The position numbers and the translations under genes were made by a program. The notes below the pieces were generated by a model. It made no database searches and was not told the DNA's origin. It was given only the letters and a program-made list of their open reading frames with translations. 6,753 bases of DNA from Ruminococcus sp. UBA1366 (GTDB lineage Bacteria > Bacillota > Clostridia > Oscillospirales > Ruminococcaceae): contig DBRO01000092.1 of the NCBI GenBank assembly GCA_002306005.1, positions 10,143 through 16,895 on the forward strand. The letters run 5' to 3'. Shown piece after piece: positions 3,615 through 6,753 of this stretch (positions within the stretch are counted from its first letter, which is position 1; each line of letters begins with the position of its first letter).

Positions 3615-6122
3615 GCCGATAAATTTTCCATCGACGATATCCTTGAAGAATATTCTCATAAAACCCCTGCCGGAAAATCCTCCGACACCTTGGATTTCGA
3701 TGAATTGCTAAGCGAGTCCGTCCCGGAAATTCCGGATGATACGTTGCCGGAACCCACCGCCGTACAAGCGCCCGAACCAGCAATGCCCGAGCAACCCGTA
3801 CAGCCAAGGCAACCTGAACCAGCAATGCCCGAGCCAAAGCAGCCCGAGCAAAGCACTTTTGCCGAAAATCAGGAGCCTGCCGCCGCGTTGATCCCCCCCG
3901 AAAGTACGGACGATACGCTAAATATCAATATTGTTAATAAAACGAGGAATCCAAAGGAGTCCAAAGCACAGACGGCGAAAGTGGAAAAAGCAGTTCAGCC
4001 GGAAGAAACTTTGATTATTCCGGAAATGGAGCAGCAGCCTAAGCGCCGTGTGAAACGCACATCCGGCAACACAGCCATTTTAGAAAACATCAAGCGTATT
4101 AAGCGTGAACGCGCAGCCGAGGCAGAATCACCGGAAGATCCCGAACCAACTCCGGTTAACCGCCCGAAGGTCAAGGACATTGATATGGGATTGACAGGAA
4201 AAATTCTGCCAAAGACCGAGCAGATGGATGTTGTTTCTGCTCCACAGGACGACGCTTTAAAAATGCAGATGCTGAGCGAACGCAGAAAAAAGAAAGTAGA
4301 TGATTTTGTCCTTAGTGCACAGGATAACGAAGAGGAGGACGCTGAAAATCGGCCCGCACAAACTTTGCCAATCCATGAATTCACTGCGTTTGATCAAGCA
4401 CCAAAAATCGCCGACGACATTACCCGCTTGAAAGGGAATCTGCTCGTCCGCCTTGCAATCTTACTGTTTACTTCCGTAATCAGCGTGTATCTTTGCTTTG
4501 CAAACGACTTTGGTCTGCCACTGATTAATTCCGTTTCCAAAGCCGTCAATCCGGAAACTTATCTATTTCTATCTACGATTCTGGCCATCATCAGCGCATT
4601 CGTCAGCTATACCGTCATCTATGCCGGTATCCGAAAACTCATCCGTTTGCGTGCCGATTGTGACAGTGTTGCGGGACTGGCTATTCTCATTACCATTATC
4701 GCCGGTATTGTGGGGCTGTTCCACGCCGAATTGCTGCGGAGTGATACCTACCATGTCTACACCAGCGCTGCCATTTTAGGGCTTCTGTTCAACACACTGG
4801 GCAAGCTGATGATTATCAGCCGCACAGAACGGAATTTCACCTATGTTTCCGGCAATTTTGATAAACACGCCGTCGTGAATATTGCCAATGAAGAAACCGC
4901 ATTGAAATTCACAAAGGGTTCTATCAGCACGGATCCGCAGGTTGCCACCATCCGCAAAACAGAGTTTACCGACGATTTTCTTGCTAATTCCTACTCCTCA
5001 GATCTGGCGGATGAATACAGCCGGAAATTTGCCCCCCTCCTGCTGGCCGCAGGACTGCTTGTGGGACTGGTTGCCGGCGTGTTTGATAAAACTGCCTCCG
5101 GCGCGTATGAACACATTTTTTCCATGCTAACTGCCTGTGCGGGAACCATTGCGCTGGGATCCTCCCTTGCGCTGATGTTGATTGTGAATATTCCCCTTGC
5201 CAAAGCAAGCAAGAAATATCTACGTTCCTCGGCGGTGATTTTGGGTTATTCTACAGTGGAAGATTTTGCGGATACCAATTCCGTACTGGTGGATTCCGAC
5301 CAGCTTTTCCCCAACGGCACGGTGGATCTGGTGAACCTAAAAGCACTGTCCTCCGTTGCAATTGAGGAGTGCATTCTGTTGGCGGCAAGCCTTGCTTGTC
5401 AGGCGGGCAGCATCTTAAAACCCACGTTCTATAAAATTTTACGCGGAAAAACCGAAATGCTCTACCCGGTGGAAAGCTATATTTATGAGGACGGTCTGGG
5501 GCTTTCCGGCTGGATTGAAAACAAACGCGTGCTGTTCGGCACACGGGAACATATGCTGAACCACTCTATTGAGGGTGTGCCCTCCATTGCAAAAGAAAAA
5601 GAGTACGCAAAAGGTAATATTGTACTGTATCTTTCCGTTTCCGGCGTGATTTCCTCGCTGTTTGTCATTCGCTGCACGGCGTCCATGGCGGTGAAGGCTT
5701 GGATGCAGGAACTGGATCGCGAAGGCCTTCTGGTTATTGTCCGCAGTGTGGACAGCTTTATTTCTCTGAATTTCCTGACAGAAACTTTTGAAGTGCGTAT
5801 TGATTCCGTAAAGCTTTTGCCGTTCCGTTATCATAAGGACTACGAACGGGAAACGACCTACGCTCCGCGGATTCCTGCCTCCATGATGTGCTCCGGACAT
5901 TTTCCGTCCTTGGCAATGCTAATTACGGGCGTAAAGAAAATCCAGTTCCTTTCCATGATGGGCGTGATTCTGCAAATGAGTGCCTCCATTCTTGGCGTAC
6001 TGATTGCGCTGATTATGACCGTGCTTGGCTCGTTCGGACAGCTTTCAGCCTCTGTGGTGCTGTGCTATCTGCTTGGCTGGCTGGTTGTAACGCTGCTGTT
6101 GCAGGGATTAAAACGATTTTAG
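3612..6122 (+). CDS. Degenerate P-type ATPase-like membrane protein with disordered N-terminal extension
   Basis: This 836-residue protein has, from the N-terminus: a polar, Pro/Glu-rich, probably disordered cytosolic region (1-270); four membrane segments (about 277-297, 316-338, 353-370, 384-402); a cytosolic loop (403-471); two segments (472-492, 503-529); a large cytosolic domain (530-775); and two last segments (777-803, 811-831). This 4+2+2 layout and basic residues on the predicted inner side match P1B heavy-metal ATPases. FADTNSVLVD (552-561) aligns with the residues leading to the phosphorylated aspartate (D561). AASLACQAGS (591-600) and GLGLSGWIENKRVLFGT (628-644) resemble the nucleotide-binding domain. 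But DKTGT reads DSDQL, no CPC, TGES, HP, TGD or GDGxND is present, and the P domain looks shortened. Transport activity is therefore unlikely; a structural, sensory or regulatory role is inferred. The open frame argues against a pseudogene. Confidence 0.75.
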   Translation: MADKFSIDDILEEYSHKTPAGKSSDTLDFDELLSESVPEIPDDTLPEPTAVQAPEPAMPEQPVQPRQPEPAMPEPKQPEQSTFAENQEPAAALIPPESTDDTLNINIVNKTRNPKESKAQTAKVEKAVQPEETLIIPEMEQQPKRRVKRTSGNTAILENIKRIKRERAAEAESPEDPEPTPVNRPKVKDIDMGLTGKILPKTEQMDVVSAPQDDALKMQMLSERRKKKVDDFVLSAQDNEEEDAENRPAQTLPIHEFTAFDQAPKIADDITRLKGNLLVRLAILLFTSVISVYLCFANDFGLPLINSVSKAVNPETYLFLSTILAIISAFVSYTVIYAGIRKLIRLRADCDSVAGLAILITIIAGIVGLFHAELLRSDTYHVYTSAAILGLLFNTLGKLMIISRTERNFTYVSGNFDKHAVVNIANEETALKFTKGSISTDPQVATIRKTEFTDDFLANSYSSDLADEYSRKFAPLLLAAGLLVGLVAGVFDKTASGAYEHIFSMLTACAGTIALGSSLALMLIVNIPLAKASKKYLRSSAVILGYSTVEDFADTNSVLVDSDQLFPNGTVDLVNLKALSSVAIEECILLAASLACQAGSILKPTFYKILRGKTEMLYPVESYIYEDGLGLSGWIENKRVLFGTREHMLNHSIEGVPSIAKEKEYAKGNIVLYLSVSGVISSLFVIRCTASMAVKAWMQELDREGLLVIVRSVDSFISLNFLTETFEVRIDSVKLLPFRYHKDYERETTYAPRIPASMMCSGHFPSLAMLITGVKKIQFLSMMGVILQMSASILGVLIALIMTVLGSFGQLSASVVLCYLLGWLVVTLLLQGLKRF
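3774..3834 (+). repeat. Direct repeat coding for a Pro/Glu-rich peptide
   Basis: The 19 bases GAACCAGCAATGCCCGAGC occur at 3774-3792 and again at 3816-3834, 42 bases (14 codons) apart and in frame. They encode EPAMPE within PEPAMPE at residues 54-60 and 68-74. The spacer is also Gln/Pro-rich (QPVQPRQP), so the segment probably arose by tandem duplication in a flexible linker. Confidence 0.85.
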
Positions 6123-6135
6123 CAAATGAAGCACT

Positions 6136-6169
6136 GCCGTCCTCCGGCCTTCCGGCGGGCGGCTTTTTT
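6136..6169 (+). terminator. Intrinsic terminator of the rlmB/pseudo-ATPase operon
   Basis: GCCGTCC-T-CCGG (6136-6147) pairs with CCGG-C-GGGCGGC (6152-6163) around a CCTT loop, with one T/C mismatch and one T-G wobble, followed by six Ts (6164-6169). It lies 13 bases after the stop codon. Confidence 0.92.
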
Positions 6170-6193
6170 ATAGGAAATCTCCATGCACAGCTC

Positions 6194-6222
6194 TTGATTT
6201 TTGTTTCATATTATGTTATGAT
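6194..6222 (+). promoter_or_regulatory. Promoter of the glycoside hydrolase gene
   Basis: TTGATT (6194-6199), a 17-base spacer and TATGAT (6217-6222), with TG at 6214-6215 forming an extended -10. The -10 core TGTTATGAT is identical to that of the ferredoxin promoter. The start is predicted near 6229, leaving a leader of about 133 bases. Confidence 0.75.
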
Positions 6223-6248
6223 ATTTGCAGACCACATTTGCAAATATC
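6220..6248. promoter_or_regulatory. Operator-like inverted repeat over the -10 and start site
   Basis: GATATTTGCA (6220-6229) and TGCAAATATC (6239-6248) are perfect 10-base arms separated by 9 bases. The left arm overlaps the end of the -10 box and the predicted transcription start, where a bound repressor would block initiation. The regulator is not identified. Confidence 0.55.
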
Positions 6249-6256
6249 CTGTTTCT

Positions 6257-6323
6257 GCGGAATTTTTTCCGCGGAAAATTAGGACTTCTCTGAGCTTTTA
6301 TTCTTCCATATGAAAATTCATAT
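6257..6323. other. Further palindromes in the glycoside hydrolase leader
   Basis: GCGGAA/TTCCGC (6257-6262, 6267-6272) overlaps the perfect 14-base palindrome TTTTCCGCGGAAAA (6265-6278); the two pairings exclude each other. Further on, ATATGAA/TTCATAT (6308-6314, 6317-6323) has two bases between its arms. They may be RNA hairpins or DNA-binding sites. I recognise no known riboswitch. Confidence 0.4.
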
Positions 6324-6361
6324 TTTCTTATTGTGTATTAATTCCTGAAAGGGGCTTTCCC

Positions 6362-6753
6362 ATGATTCATAAACAAGACCTCTGTGGCGAATGGCTGTTT
6401 GCGCTCACCACAAATCAAGCAACGCCCGGGCTGGCTGTTGCTTTTTCTGACACGATTTCCTTACCTGCGACAACTTCTTCCGCAAAAAAGGGCGTTTATA
6501 ACCCCAAACGCGAGGACGGTTTTCTTACTGATACTTACGAATTTGAGGGCTATTCCTATTATAAAAGAACCATAAACCTGGACTTTGCGGCAGATACCAC
6601 GCTGATCTTGTTTTTGGAGCGCACCCGCATTACCACCGTTTTTGTAGACGGCGCGGAAATCGGCACGCAGGAGAGCCTGTGCGCACCGCATCGCTATGAT
6701 CTTAGCTCCTATCTCGGCGGCGAACATGAGTTGGTCATCCGCGTGGCGAATTT
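6362..6753 (+). CDS. Glycoside hydrolase family 2 protein, N-terminal sugar-binding domain (3' end outside window)
   Basis: The first 130 residues are visible and the frame is open to the edge. They match the jelly-roll sugar-binding domain that opens family 2 hydrolases (beta-galactosidase, beta-mannosidase, beta-glucuronidase types): DLCGEW (6-11), SLPATTSSAKKG (33-44), GFLTDTYEFEGYSYYKRTI (53-71), LERTRITTVFVDG (85-97) and LCAPHRYDLSSYL (106-118). The catalytic barrel and its two glutamates would lie beyond the window, so the substrate cannot be named. There is no signal peptide, so the enzyme is probably cytosolic and acts on imported oligosaccharides. The ATG has AAAGGGG (6348-6354) 7 bases upstream. 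It has its own promoter with an operator-like repeat, which suggests sugar-responsive control (inference). Confidence 0.9.
   Translation, partial: MIHKQDLCGEWLFALTTNQATPGLAVAFSDTISLPATTSSAKKGVYNPKREDGFLTDTYEFEGYSYYKRTINLDFAADTTLILFLERTRITTVFVDGAEIGTQESLCAPHRYDLSSYLGGEHELVIRVAN

Noticed and set aside
5439..5900. Long minus-strand open frames inside the 836-codon gene
   Set aside because: They are antisense shadows without ribosome-binding sites; the plus-strand frame has a clear domain and membrane pattern.
3612..6122. An active heavy-metal transporting ATPase
   Set aside because: The phosphorylation, hinge, dephosphorylation and metal-ligand motifs are all missing or altered.
6223..6361. 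A riboswitch or T-box in the glycoside hydrolase leader
   Set aside because: No conserved core I recognise (no T-box bulge sequence, no known aptamer motif) and no terminator hairpin with a T-tract before the ATG.

Overview
The window looks like chromosomal DNA of a low- to mid-GC anaerobic Clostridia member (Firmicutes), probably a gut lineage of the Oscillospirales/Ruminococcaceae kind. The evidence is a clostridial 2[4Fe-4S] ferredoxin, purine-rich Shine-Dalgarno sites before nearly every gene, TTG and GTG starts, sigma-A type promoters with extended -10 boxes, and U-tract terminators. The genus is an inference. I see no mobile element, CRISPR array, tRNA or rRNA.

Layout, left to right. 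(1) A ferredoxin gene (143-316) has its own promoter and converges on a minus-strand eukaryote-type 8-oxoguanine DNA glycosylase gene (378-1214); they share a bidirectional terminator. (2) A divergent plus-strand gene (1293-1976, TTG start) encodes a cysteine/histidine-rich protein made of two similar putative metal-binding modules, most like the DUF6062 group. (3) An AT-rich gap of about 400 bases (1977-2382) is full of short inverted repeats and has four TTTCAAC copies, the last forming the left arm of a 21-bp palindrome. It leads into a small gene (2383-2661) for a 92-residue protein with a single C-terminal membrane anchor. (4) A terminator whose loop and 3' arm also supply the -35 box of the next promoter separates this from a probable two-gene operon: an RlmB/TrmH-type rRNA 2'-O-methyltransferase (2792-3583) and, 28 bases later, an 836-residue membrane protein (3612-6122). 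A strong terminator closes the operon. (5) A promoter with an inverted repeat across its -10/start region precedes a glycoside hydrolase family 2 gene (from 6362) that runs off the right edge.

The most unusual item is the 836-residue protein. By topology (about 8 membrane segments arranged 4+2+2) and by local resemblance around the catalytic-domain positions it looks like a heavy-metal (P1B) P-type ATPase. However, the CPC, TGES, DKTGT, HP, TGD and GDGxND motifs are each absent or altered, and a stretch of the P domain seems to be missing. It also has an extra, disordered, Pro/Glu-rich cytosolic N-terminus of about 270 residues. The frame is fully open and well placed behind a good ribosome-binding site, so it reads as a repurposed pseudo-ATPase (scaffold, sensor or regulator) and not as a decaying gene. 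Most other genes are housekeeping (redox carrier, DNA repair, rRNA modification, sugar hydrolysis); no multi-gene pathway is evident.
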